Source: Massilia yuzhufengensis
GTDB lineage: Bacteria > Pseudomonadota > Gammaproteobacteria > Burkholderiales > Burkholderiaceae_D
Reading direction: 5' to 3'
Assembly (NCBI RefSeq): GCF_900112225.1
Contig: NZ_FOLD01000013.1
Location: 62,001 to 126,000 of the forward strand
Length of the DNA stretch: 64,000 nucleotides
Shown: positions 1-7,653 of the stretch, in pieces
How positions within the stretch are numbered: position 1 is the first letter of the stretch
Layout of the letters: each line of letters begins with the position of its first letter
Notes under the pieces: generated by a model
What the model was told of the DNA's origin: nothing
The model's database searches: none
What the model saw: the letters and a program-made list of their open reading frames with translations, nothing else
Position numbers and translations under genes: made by a program

Positions 1-2141
1 ATGGCCGGCTGCGCCGCATCCCATTGCTGGGCGCGTACCAGCGCCAGCGCCGCCTCCCACTGCGCCAGTTCATCCAGCACCCCGGGCGCCAGCGCGGCCG
101 GCTTGCCGAGCGGCTCGAAGATCGCCACCGGCTCGTTCTTGCCCTTGACCCGCACCAGGTCCAGCTCGCGCCAGGCGAATTCCGGCGCCGCCAGGCGGGT
201 CGCCGCCCCCACCGCGATGCCCACGCCATACACCTTGGTGATGCCCTCCAGGCGCGCGCCCAGGTTCACCGCGTCGCCCATGACGGTATAGGCGCGCCGG
301 ATTGCCGAGCCCATGTCGCCGACGTGCATCAGGCCGCTGTTGACGCCGATGCCGATCTTCAGTTCCGGCCAGCCGCGCGCCAGGAAGTCGGTGTTCAGGC
401 GCGCCGCGCTGTCCTGCATCAGCAGCGCCGTGGCCACCGCGCGGCCGGCGTGGTCCGGAAAGCTGACCGGCGCGCCCCAGAAGGCCATCACGGCGTCGCC
501 GATGTACTTGTCGAGCGTGCCCTGGTGGCGCGAGCGGATGTCCTCGGACATGGCCGTCAGGTACAGGTTGATGTACTCGCGCAGCTCTTTCGGGCTCAGG
601 CCCTCGGAGATGGTGGTGAAGCCGCGCACGTCGACGAACATGACGGTCAGTTCGCGGCTCTCGCCGTCCATGTTGTAGGCTTGCGGATCCTCGGCCATCT
701 GCGCGACCAGCTCGGGCGCCACGTATTGGCCGAAGCGCGAGACCAGCGCCCTGCCCTTGCGGAACTCGAAAAAGTAGCCCCAGGCCAGGTTCAGCACGAA
801 CAGGCTGGCCACCAGCAGCAGGCAGATGAACACGTTCAGGATCATGTCCTGTTGCGTGTACATGTAGTAGTTGAAGGCGCCGCAGGCGAGGAAGGCGCAG
901 GCCGCGAGCAGCACCGACCAGGCCGGGGTGAGCACCGCCAGCGCCAGCGCCAGCACCACGCCGACCGCGCCCACCAGGCCCGCCTCGACCACCTGCGCCG
1001 ACCAGTGGCGGGTCTTGAAGCGCCCGTCCAGCATCGACTTGATCATGTTGGCGTGGATTTCGACACCCGGGTACTCGGCGTTGACCGGCGTGGCGCGCAA
1101 GTCCTGCAGGCCGGGCGCGGTGGTGCCGACCAGGACGATCGCGCCTTCCAGCACCTCCTGCGCGACCCGGCCGGCCAGCACGTCGGCCGCCGACACATAC
1201 GGAAAGGCCCCGCCCTGCGGCCCGCCGCGGCCGCGGAACTGCACGGTCGAGATCATCGCCTCGCCCACCGGGAACACCACCCGGCCGGCCTTGCGGGTAA
1301 ACATCTGGATGGTGTCGAAGGCCGACGCCTGTTTGTCGCTGTCCGACAGGGTGTCGACGGTCCCGTGCATCACCGGGTTGACGGCTTTCGCATCGAGGAA
1401 GGCGGCCAGGGTCGCCAGCGACAGCGACGGGTAGTAGCCGTCGCCGATCTGGAACAGCACCGGCGAGGAGCGCACCACGCCGTCGGCGTCGGTGGTGGCG
1501 GTGAAGATCCCCGCGCCGCGCGCAGCCCCCTGCAGTTGCGCGATGTTGGCTTCGTAGCCCTTTGCCGAGTAGGCGCGGCCCTCGCGGCCATTCAGGAAGT
1601 CGGTGGTGAACAGGGGCGCGGGCAGCACGCCCTTGGCCTGGTCGCTCGAGATGTTAAAGCCCAGCACCACCGGCTGGCCGCGCAGGGCGTCGGCGAACAT
1701 GCCGTCGTAGTCGAGTTGCGGCTTGAGCTGGGCCAGTTCGCGCTGCAGGGCCGGCACGTTCTTGAGTTCGCGCCCGGCCAGGCGTTCCAGCTCGGCGTAG
1801 CCGGAACTGGTGTCCGGCTCGGGGAAAGAGACGTCGAAGCCGACCGCGCCGGCGCCATAGTGGCCGGTGAGCTGGTCGACCAGCCTGGCCATGATGTTGC
1901 GGCTCCAGGGGAAGCGCCCGACTTCGTTCAGGCTCTTGCTGTCGATGTCGACGATGACGATGGCCTTATCTGGCTCGAAAGGCTCGAGCCGCACGCGCAG
2001 GTCGGCGATGATGGTGTCCTGGCGCTCGATGGTATGGCTGGTCCAGTAATCGAGCGGATACAGCACGGCGCCCAGGGTCAGCAGCAGTCCCAGCGCCCAG
2101 CGCCCTCCATACCGTGACAGCAGCTGCCTGGCGCGTTTCAT
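1..2141 (-). CDS. CHASE2-domain class III adenylate/guanylate cyclase (C-terminus cut by window edge)
   Basis: Membrane-bound nucleotide cyclase, open at the left edge, with 713 codons visible. A hydrophobic N-terminal helix (about residues 12-30) leads into an extracytoplasmic CHASE2 sensor (about 35-345), then a cluster of transmembrane helices (about 350-450) and a class III cyclase domain. In the cyclase, the metal-binding aspartates lie in FVDVRGF and YIGDAVMAFWG, and the DAVNLGARLEG segment is present. By family, the product is probably cAMP. The substrate-specifying residues were not resolved. The gene starts 12 bases after the stop of the HD-GYP gene on the same strand, so they look cotranscribed. 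The start ATG is at 2141. The family is certain; nucleotide specificity and stimulus are unknown. Confidence 0.9.
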   Translation of the reverse strand, partial: MKRARQLLSRYGGRWALGLLLTLGAVLYPLDYWTSHTIERQDTIIADLRVRLEPFEPDKAIVIVDIDSKSLNEVGRFPWSRNIMARLVDQLTGHYGAGAVGFDVSFPEPDTSSGYAELERLAGRELKNVPALQRELAQLKPQLDYDGMFADALRGQPVVLGFNISSDQAKGVLPAPLFTTDFLNGREGRAYSAKGYEANIAQLQGAARGAGIFTATTDADGVVRSSPVLFQIGDGYYPSLSLATLAAFLDAKAVNPVMHGTVDTLSDSDKQASAFDTIQMFTRKAGRVVFPVGEAMISTVQFRGRGGPQGGAFPYVSAADVLAGRVAQEVLEGAIVLVGTTAPGLQDLRATPVNAEYPGVEIHANMIKSMLDGRFKTRHWSAQVVEAGLVGAVGVVLALALAVLTPAWSVLLAACAFLACGAFNYYMYTQQDMILNVFICLLLVASLFVLNLAWGYFFEFRKGRALVSRFGQYVAPELVAQMAEDPQAYNMDGESRELTVMFVDVRGFTTISEGLSPKELREYINLYLTAMSEDIRSRHQGTLDKYIGDAVMAFWGAPVSFPDHAGRAVATALLMQDSAARLNTDFLARGWPELKIGIGVNSGLMHVGDMGSAIRRAYTVMGDAVNLGARLEGITKVYGVGIAVGAATRLAAPEFAWRELDLVRVKGKNEPVAIFEPLGKPAALAPGVLDELAQWEAALALVRAQQWDAAQPA

Positions 2142-2153
2142 GCGGCCGCGGGC

Positions 2154-3785
2154 TTAGGGCCGGTAGCCGGGGATCGCCGCTTCGTCGACCTCGTCGATCT
2201 GGTGCGCGTCCATGTTCTTGTGCGCGAACTGCAGGTAGACGCGGTTGCGCACGAAGATGTCGAACAGGTCCGGGTCGATGTGGCCGTTGAGGGCGAACTT
2301 GCCGAGGATCTGGAGCGACTCCGACAGCTTCTTGCCCTTCTTGTAGGGACGGTCGGCGGCGGTGAGCGCTTCGAAGATATCGGCGATCGCCATGATGCGC
2401 GCCTGCACCGACATCTGCTCGCGCGTCAGGCCCTTGGGGTAGCCCTTGCCGTCCATGCGCTCGTGGTGCCCGCCCGCGTATTCCGGCACGTTTTTCAGGT
2501 GCTTGGGCCACGGCAGCGACTCGAGCATGCGCACGGTGACGTCGATGTGGTTGTTGATGATCTTGCGCTCGTCCTCGGTCAGGGTGCCGAAGCGCACCGT
2601 CAGGTTGAGCAGTTCGTCCTCGGACAGGAAGGCCTGCTCCTGGCCGTCCGGGCCGGTCCAGCGCAGCTGGCCGATGCGGCGCACGCGCTCCTGGTCCTCA
2701 GGCGACATGCCTTCGCCGCCCACGTTCGCGCGGCGCAGGAAGTCGCGGTCGGCGCGGATGCGCGCCAGCTCGGAGCCGAGCCGGTCGTCGATCGCGGCAA
2801 TGTTGGCCCCGGGCAGGCACTTCTCGCGCAGCGCGCGGATCTCGCAGTCGCGCAGCAGCACCTCGAAACGCGTGTCGACCAGGTGGATGCGGTCGAAGAT
2901 GGTTTCCAGCTTGGTGGATTTGTCGACCACGTGCACCGGGGTGGTGATCTTGCCGCAGTCGTGCAGGAGCCCGGCCAGCCACAGTTCCCTGCGGTCGGCG
3001 TCCGTCATACGAAAACGCGCCAGCGGCCCGGTGCCGGTGGCGTGCACCGCCTCGGCCAGCATCATCGTCAGCTCCGGCACGAACTGGCAGTGGCGCCCGG
3101 TGTAGGGCGACTTTTCGTCGATGCCGATATTGATCAGGTTGACCAGCGATTCGAGCAGGTTCTCCAGCTGCTGGATCAGGCGCTGGTTGGTCAGCGCCAT
3201 CGCCGCCTGCGCCGACAGCGCCTCGATGAAGCGCTGGTCGGTCTGGGAAAAGGCGCGGATGGTGCCGGCCCCGGGACCGCTGCGGCGGTCCTTGGCGTTG
3301 ACCAGCTGCAGCACGCCCACCAGCTCGCCCTCGTGGTCGGTCATCGGCACCGTGAGGATCGACTGCGACAGGTAGCCGAAGGTCGCATCGAAACTGCGCA
3401 TGCCGGAAAAATTGAAGACGTCGGCCTTGTAGACGTCCTCGATGTTCACCGACTGGTTGAAATTGGCCGCATAGGCCGCCACCGAGGCCAGGTTCTTGTT
3501 GCCGTAGCTGTCGTACAGCGGCACCGGCGCGATGTCGATCGGGGCTCCGCTGACGCCGCCCTGGTGGATCCCGAGGGTGTCGTTCAGCGAGATGTGGAAG
3601 CACAGGCTGCGCCCGTCTTCGCTCGGGCGGTACAGGGTGCCGCCGTCGGCGTCGGTCATCTGCTTGGCCACCAGCAGGATGCGGTCGAGCAGCGCGGCGG
3701 TGTCGTGCACGTCGCCCAGCGCCACGCTCACTTCGGTGAGCTGGTGCAGGCGTTGCGCGATTTGGGTGGGATTGAGCTCTTGCAT
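2154..3785 (-). CDS. GAF plus HD-GYP domain phosphodiesterase
   Basis: Cytoplasmic protein of 543 aa with an N-terminal GAF sensor domain (about residues 25-195) and a C-terminal HD-GYP hydrolase. The metal-binding HD pair is in LLHDCGK (about 275) and the signature HHERMDGKGYP is near 447. HD-GYP enzymes hydrolyse cyclic di-GMP, so that is the likely reaction. The two motifs are about 170 residues apart, where about 80 is usual. An arginine/glutamate-rich insertion fills the gap. ATG 3785 is preferred. An in-frame GTG at 3809 would add eight residues, and neither start has a good Shine-Dalgarno sequence. The gene lies directly upstream of the CHASE2 cyclase. Confidence 0.9.
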   Translation of the reverse strand: MQELNPTQIAQRLHQLTEVSVALGDVHDTAALLDRILLVAKQMTDADGGTLYRPSEDGRSLCFHISLNDTLGIHQGGVSGAPIDIAPVPLYDSYGNKNLASVAAYAANFNQSVNIEDVYKADVFNFSGMRSFDATFGYLSQSILTVPMTDHEGELVGVLQLVNAKDRRSGPGAGTIRAFSQTDQRFIEALSAQAAMALTNQRLIQQLENLLESLVNLINIGIDEKSPYTGRHCQFVPELTMMLAEAVHATGTGPLARFRMTDADRRELWLAGLLHDCGKITTPVHVVDKSTKLETIFDRIHLVDTRFEVLLRDCEIRALREKCLPGANIAAIDDRLGSELARIRADRDFLRRANVGGEGMSPEDQERVRRIGQLRWTGPDGQEQAFLSEDELLNLTVRFGTLTEDERKIINNHIDVTVRMLESLPWPKHLKNVPEYAGGHHERMDGKGYPKGLTREQMSVQARIMAIADIFEALTAADRPYKKGKKLSESLQILGKFALNGHIDPDLFDIFVRNRVYLQFAHKNMDAHQIDEVDEAAIPGYRP

Positions 3786-3989
3786 GGTGGGCGGACAGGA
3801 TGAGCCCACGTATGCACGCGGGAAAGTTATTTTCCAGATGGTAATTTTACGGAAGTGTAGCGGCCTTGGGCGCGGCTGTGTACATGCGCCTTCGATAAAT
3901 TACAATTTTTGGATGCATTTTGGTACAAAGCCGCTATCATCCCGATGTTCTAAATGACAACGACAGTTTGGCTGGGGAGTAGAGTAGAG

Positions 3990-4886
3990 ATGAAATTCCG
4001 CTTCTGGGGGGTGCGTGGCTCGATACCGTCCCCAGGTCCACGTACCGCACGCTACGGCGGCAATACCACCTGCATCGAAGTGCGCAGCGACAATGGCACG
4101 CTGATCATCCTCGATGGCGGCACCGGCCTGTTCCCGCTGGCCCAGCACCTGCTGGCCCGCCCGCCCGGGCCGGCGGTGGACGCCAACATCTTCATTACCC
4201 ACAGCCACTGGGACCACATCCACGGCCTGCCCTTCTTCACGCCCCTGTTCATCAAGGGCAGCCGGGTGCGCCTGCATGGGGCGCATGACCCGGTCACCGG
4301 CACCGGCATCGAGCACGTGATGAACGTGCAGCTGCAGAACAGCTACTTCCCGGTCAGCGAAACCCAGATGGGCGCCACCATCGAGTACCAGACCCTCGCG
4401 CTCGGAGTGGACGTCGAGGTGGGCGACGCGGTGGTGGGCAACGTGCTGATGAACCATCCGGTCACCAACCTGGGCTACCGCATCGGCTGCGGCGGGCGGG
4501 CGCTGTTCTTCACCGGCGACCACGAGCCCTGGCACAACCCCTACCCGCCGGGCGACGCCGCCTTCGACGACTTCGAACGCCACCTGCACGAGCGCGAGCG
4601 CGCGATCGACGCCGCCATGCAGGGCGTGGATGCGCTCATCGTCGACTGCTCCTACACCCGCGAGGAATACCCGTCCAAGGCCGGCTGGGGCCACGGCACC
4701 TTCGACGCCGCCATCGAGATGGCGCTGCGGGTCGGCGCGCGCGCGCTGTACTGCACCCACCACGAACCGACCCGCAGCGACGACGACCTCGAAGCCGTGT
4801 TCGCGGCGGTGATGGCGCGCTACCAGGGGCGCCTTGGCAGCCTGCAGGTGCGCCTGGCCTTCGAAGGCCTGGAAGTCACGCTGTGA
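3990..4886 (+). CDS. MBL-fold metallo-hydrolase
   Basis: A 298-aa cytoplasmic metallo-beta-lactamase-fold enzyme. It opens with the FWGVRGSIPSPG motif of the PhnP-like/COG1235 branch and has the dinuclear-zinc signature HSHWDH near residue 70, with further metal ligands in TGDHEP. The start at 3990 follows GGGGAG at 3974-3979, so the in-frame ATG at 3954 is rejected. It is divergent from the HD-GYP/cyclase operon. Relatives of this subgroup cleave phosphodiester bonds, sometimes cyclic nucleotides. A role beside the second-messenger genes is inferred from position only and the substrate is unknown. Confidence 0.85.
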   Translation: MKFRFWGVRGSIPSPGPRTARYGGNTTCIEVRSDNGTLIILDGGTGLFPLAQHLLARPPGPAVDANIFITHSHWDHIHGLPFFTPLFIKGSRVRLHGAHDPVTGTGIEHVMNVQLQNSYFPVSETQMGATIEYQTLALGVDVEVGDAVVGNVLMNHPVTNLGYRIGCGGRALFFTGDHEPWHNPYPPGDAAFDDFERHLHERERAIDAAMQGVDALIVDCSYTREEYPSKAGWGHGTFDAAIEMALRVGARALYCTHHEPTRSDDDLEAVFAAVMARYQGRLGSLQVRLAFEGLEVTL

Positions 4887-5036
4887 ACCAGCCGGCCGGC
4901 GAGCGCTCCACGACGGCATGCCGACCCTGGAGCTGGACGATATCGAAACGTCTTCGCCGGCCTTCCCGACATCAAATGGTCAGGGCGGCTTGCATCAGCT
5001 AGCAACTACAACCCAACGCATTCCAAGGAGAACTGC

Positions 5037-5297
5037 ATGACCACCCCGACCACCCCCGCCGGCTGCGCGCTCGCCGCCCTGCTCGCCCTGTCGCTGTCCG
5101 GATGCGCCGCCCCCACCGCGCCCGACGGCGCTCGGAAAGTCGCGCGCGACGAAGCCTACGCCCCGACCGGCACCTTCATCCCGCGCAAGAATGGCCAGGG
5201 CCTGGGCGCCGCCCCGATCACCGCCGTCGACCGGAACGCGGTCGAGAACGCGCGCGCGACGCAGTCCAATGGCGTGGCCGGCCACCCGGCGCTGTAA
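5037..5297 (+). CDS. small predicted lipoprotein, paralogue of the next gene
   Basis: An 86-aa protein with a signal peptide and lipobox LSGC (lipidated cysteine near residue 23), so it is probably anchored in a membrane facing the periplasm. The mature part has about 60 residues and carries the segment YAPTGTFIPRKNGQG. A matching segment in the 78-aa lipoprotein 125 bases downstream shows the two arose by duplication. AAGGAG lies just before the ATG. A 14-bp CCCGGGATCCCGGG palindrome follows at 5332-5345. No known function is recognised. Confidence 0.75.
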   Translation: MTTPTTPAGCALAALLALSLSGCAAPTAPDGARKVARDEAYAPTGTFIPRKNGQGLGAAPITAVDRNAVENARATQSNGVAGHPAL

Positions 5298-5421
5298 GTC
5301 TTCACCCTGGCGGGATAATTTCGCGCCGCGCCCCGGGATCCCGGGTTTTCGCACCAGATCGCCCTTACAATGGTTCAGGTTGTTAATTGCTTGATCACCA
5401 TGTGAAAGGAGTAGCACCCCG

Positions 5422-5658
5422 ATGAAGAAATTCATGTTGGCCGCTGTGGCCTCTACCCTGCTGGCCGGTTGCGCCACCAACGATTCCGGCGGCGCCCAGC
5501 AACTGGCCCAGGAAGAAGAACGCTACGTCCCGACCGGCAGCAACATCCCGCGCAAGAAGGGCCAGGGCACCAGTGTGGTCGGCACCCTGAGCGCGGTCGA
5601 AATCGAAAGCGCCCGCATGAACCCGGGCACCGCCCCGGCGCTGCCGCCCGGCCAATAG
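5422..5658 (+). CDS. small predicted lipoprotein, paralogue of the preceding gene
   Basis: A 78-aa protein with a signal peptide ending in lipobox LAGC (cysteine at residue 17). The mature part of about 60 residues includes YVPTGSNIPRKKGQG, which aligns with the motif in the gene at 5037-5297. AAAGGAG stands about ten bases before the ATG and a strong hairpin terminator follows the stop. The conserved Pro-Thr-Gly-x-x-Ile-Pro-Arg-Lys core, rich in basic residues, suggests a binding or cell-wall role. That is only a guess. The function is unknown. Confidence 0.78.
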   Translation: MKKFMLAAVASTLLAGCATNDSGGAQQLAQEEERYVPTGSNIPRKKGQGTSVVGTLSAVEIESARMNPGTAPALPPGQ

Positions 5659-5667
5659 GCGGCGCAC

Positions 5668-5703
5668 GAATAAAAAAACCCGGCAGCGCCGGGTTTTTTT
5701 TGC
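5668..5703 (+). terminator. intrinsic terminator after the lipoprotein genes
   Basis: Stem ACCCGGC/GCCGGGT with an AGC loop, flanked by seven A and eight T, so it can act in both directions. The 36-base segment is repeated with one change at 5861-5896. Confidence 0.88.
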
Positions 5704-5705
5704 CA

Positions 5706-5852
5706 ACTTCGGGGTCAGGTCTGACATTTGGACACGGCCTCATCTGTACAAGCACAATCCTGCCAACTAATTGTCGATTTCACTGGCCGTACGGCATTCA
5801 TTGGCTGCTTACGGCAGAGCTCGTGTCCAAATGTCAGACCTGACCCCGAAGT
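5706..5852. repeat. 147-bp element with perfect 31-bp inverted ends
   Basis: Positions 5706-5736 and 5822-5852 are exact reverse complements. They begin ACTTCGGGGTCAGGTCTGAC and run inward for 31 bases. The 85 bases between them encode nothing evident. This looks like a nonautonomous, MITE-like or REP-transposase-mobilised palindromic element. It could also fold into a very long hairpin. No transposase gene is present in the window. Confidence 0.7.
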
Positions 5853-5860
5853 GCGAAGTG

Positions 5861-5896
5861 GAATAAAAAAACCCGGCGGCGCCGGGTTTTTTTTGC
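5861..5896 (-). terminator. intrinsic terminator after pit
   Basis: Stem ACCCGGC/GCCGGGT with a GGC loop between seven A and eight T, 12 bases past the pit stop. It matches 35 of 36 bases of the terminator at 5668-5703. Confidence 0.88.
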
Positions 5897-5907
5897 GCCG
5901 CGGCGCT

Positions 5908-6918
5908 TTACATGATATGGGTGCCGATCCACCAGAAGACGGCCGCCATGAAGGCCGATGCCGGGATGGTGAAGACCCAGGCCCACACGATATTGCCGGC
6001 CACGCCCCAGCGCACGGCCGAAGCCTTCTGCGAGGCGCCCACGCCGACGATGGCGCCGGTGATGGTGTGGGTGGTCGAGACCGGGATGCCCCAGAAGCTC
6101 GCCATCAGGAGGGTCATCGCGCCGCCGGTTTCGGCGCAGAAGCCGCCCACCGGTTTGAGCTTGGTGATCTTCTGGCCCATGGTCTTGACGATGCGCCAGC
6201 CGCCGAACAGCGTGCCGAAGCTGATCGCCGCGTAGCACGAGATGATGACCCAGGTCGGCGGATAGGCGTCGGTCGGGTTGGTGTAGCCGGCCGCGATCAG
6301 CAGCATCCAGATGATGCCCATGGTTTTCTGCGCGTCGTTGCCGCCGTGGCCGAGCGAGTAGCCGGCGGCCGACACCAGCTGCAGGCGGCGGAACCAGACG
6401 TCGACCTTGCGCGGCGTGGACTTCACGAAGATCCACGACACCATCAGCATGATGACCGAACCGAGCACGAAGCCCAGCAGCGGAGCCAGCACGATGAACA
6501 TGACGGTCTTGAGCAGGCCGGCAGAGATCAGCGCGCCGGTGCCCGACTTGGCCACCGCGGCGCCCACCAGGCCGCCGATCAGGGCGTGCGAGGACGAGGA
6601 CGGGATGCCGTAGTACCAGGTGATGATGTTCCAGACGATGGCCCCGACCAGGGCCCCGAAAATCACATAGTGGTCGACCACATGCGGGTCGATGGTCCCC
6701 TTGCCGATGGTCTGCGCCACCTTCATGCTCACCACGAAGATCGCGATGAAGTTGAAGAAGGCGGCCATGGCGACGGCGCTTTGCGGCTTCAGGACGCCGG
6801 TCGACACGACGGTCGCGATGGCGTTGGCCGAATCGTGGAACCCGTTCATGAAGTCGAAGATCAGCGCGAGCACCACCAGCGCGCCCAGCACGTAGATGCT
6901 GATGTGTAGAGTTTCCAT
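5908..6918 (-). CDS. pit: low-affinity inorganic phosphate transporter, PiT family
   Basis: A 336-aa inner-membrane carrier of the PiT family, which couples phosphate (often as a metal-phosphate complex) to the proton gradient. The duplicated family signature is visible: FMNGFHDSANAIATV near residue 23 and GGNDAQKTMG near 200, with about ten hydrophobic segments. The length suits the short bacterial form. It lies 24 bases after the DUF47/PhoU-like gene, its usual partner, and ends in a strong terminator. The Shine-Dalgarno match is weak. No Pho box was recognised upstream. Confidence 0.94.
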   Translation of the reverse strand: METLHISIYVLGALVVLALIFDFMNGFHDSANAIATVVSTGVLKPQSAVAMAAFFNFIAIFVVSMKVAQTIGKGTIDPHVVDHYVIFGALVGAIVWNIITWYYGIPSSSSHALIGGLVGAAVAKSGTGALISAGLLKTVMFIVLAPLLGFVLGSVIMLMVSWIFVKSTPRKVDVWFRRLQLVSAAGYSLGHGGNDAQKTMGIIWMLLIAAGYTNPTDAYPPTWVIISCYAAISFGTLFGGWRIVKTMGQKITKLKPVGGFCAETGGAMTLLMASFWGIPVSTTHTITGAIVGVGASQKASAVRWGVAGNIVWAWVFTIPASAFMAAVFWWIGTHIM

Positions 6919-6942
6919 GATTATTCTTGTTCTTTGGCCGCG

Positions 6943-7569
6943 TTATGCGTTTTCGACGATGATGCCTTCGATGATGTTGGCGACATCCTCGCAACGGTCG
7001 GTGACGGTTTCGAGGATCTCGTAGATGGCCTTCATCTTGATCAGGTTGCGCACGTCCGGTTCGTCGCGGAACAGCTTGGACATGGCGGCGCGCATCACGT
7101 GGTCGGCGTCGGATTCGAAGCGGTCGATCTCTTCGCAGATGGCGACGATCTTCTGGGCGTTGCCCATGTCGTGCAGCATGCCGACCGCTTCCTGCACCTT
7201 CAGGCAGCACGACAGGCACAGTTCGGCCAGGCGCTTGGCTTCCGGGGTCACCGCGTGCAGGTCGTACAGCGACACGGTCTGGGCGCCGTCTTCCATCATG
7301 TCGAGGATGTCGTCCATGCGGGTGATCAGCTTGTGGATGTCATCGCGGTCGATCGGGGTGATGAAGGTCTTGTGCAGCATGTCGACGCAGGCGTAGGTGA
7401 TCTTGTCGGCCTGCTTCTCGATGCTCTCCACCGCATGGGTGCGGTTTTCCAGGTCGTCGAAGTTGGTCATCAGGCCAAGCATCTCCTGGGCACCCTTCAC
7501 GCACAGCGCGGCGTGCTGGTTGAACAGGTCGAAAAACTTGCCCTCGGTGGGCATCAGGCGTCCAAACAT
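6943..7569 (-). CDS. DUF47 family PhoU-like protein, Pit accessory
   Basis: A 208-aa all-helical protein of the DUF47/PhoU-like family, which is encoded beside pit genes and is thought to modulate Pit transport. It starts MFGRLMPTEGKFFDLF. Metal-binding PhoU-type acidic motifs such as EKQAD and ESDAD are visible. ATG 7569 is chosen because CGGAGAA lies a few bases upstream, which excludes a longer in-frame start at 7635. It is first in a two-gene operon with pit. Confidence 0.9.
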   Translation of the reverse strand: MFGRLMPTEGKFFDLFNQHAALCVKGAQEMLGLMTNFDDLENRTHAVESIEKQADKITYACVDMLHKTFITPIDRDDIHKLITRMDDILDMMEDGAQTVSLYDLHAVTPEAKRLAELCLSCCLKVQEAVGMLHDMGNAQKIVAICEEIDRFESDADHVMRAAMSKLFRDEPDVRNLIKMKAIYEILETVTDRCEDVANIIEGIIVENA

Positions 7570-7605
7570 ATTATTCTCCGTTGTGAATCTCTTGGGACTT
7601 CGAAA

Positions 7606-7627
7606 CCGCCGCCACGGCTGGCGGCGG
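7606..7627. other. GC-rich hairpin between DUF47 and dnaB
   Basis: Perfect 9-bp stem CCGCCGCCA/TGGCGGCGG with a four-base CGGC loop, lying after the dnaB stop and before the DUF47 start. It lacks a U-run, so terminator function is uncertain. Confidence 0.4.
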
Positions 7628-7653
7628 CAAAGCAATCGGTGCTACGGGATACC

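Noticed and set aside
24-2117. Long plus-strand reading frame of about 700 codons over the cyclase
   Set aside because: Its protein is His/Arg/Gln-rich with no domain, as expected for the opposite strand of a GC-rich gene. The minus-strand frame has all cyclase motifs.
5332-5345. Terminator from the CCCGGGATCCCGGG palindrome
   Set aside because: Loop is too tight and the U-run too short.
5037-5658. Toxin-antitoxin pair for the two small lipoproteins
   Set aside because: Both are lipoproteins of the same family with no toxin or DNA-binding feature.
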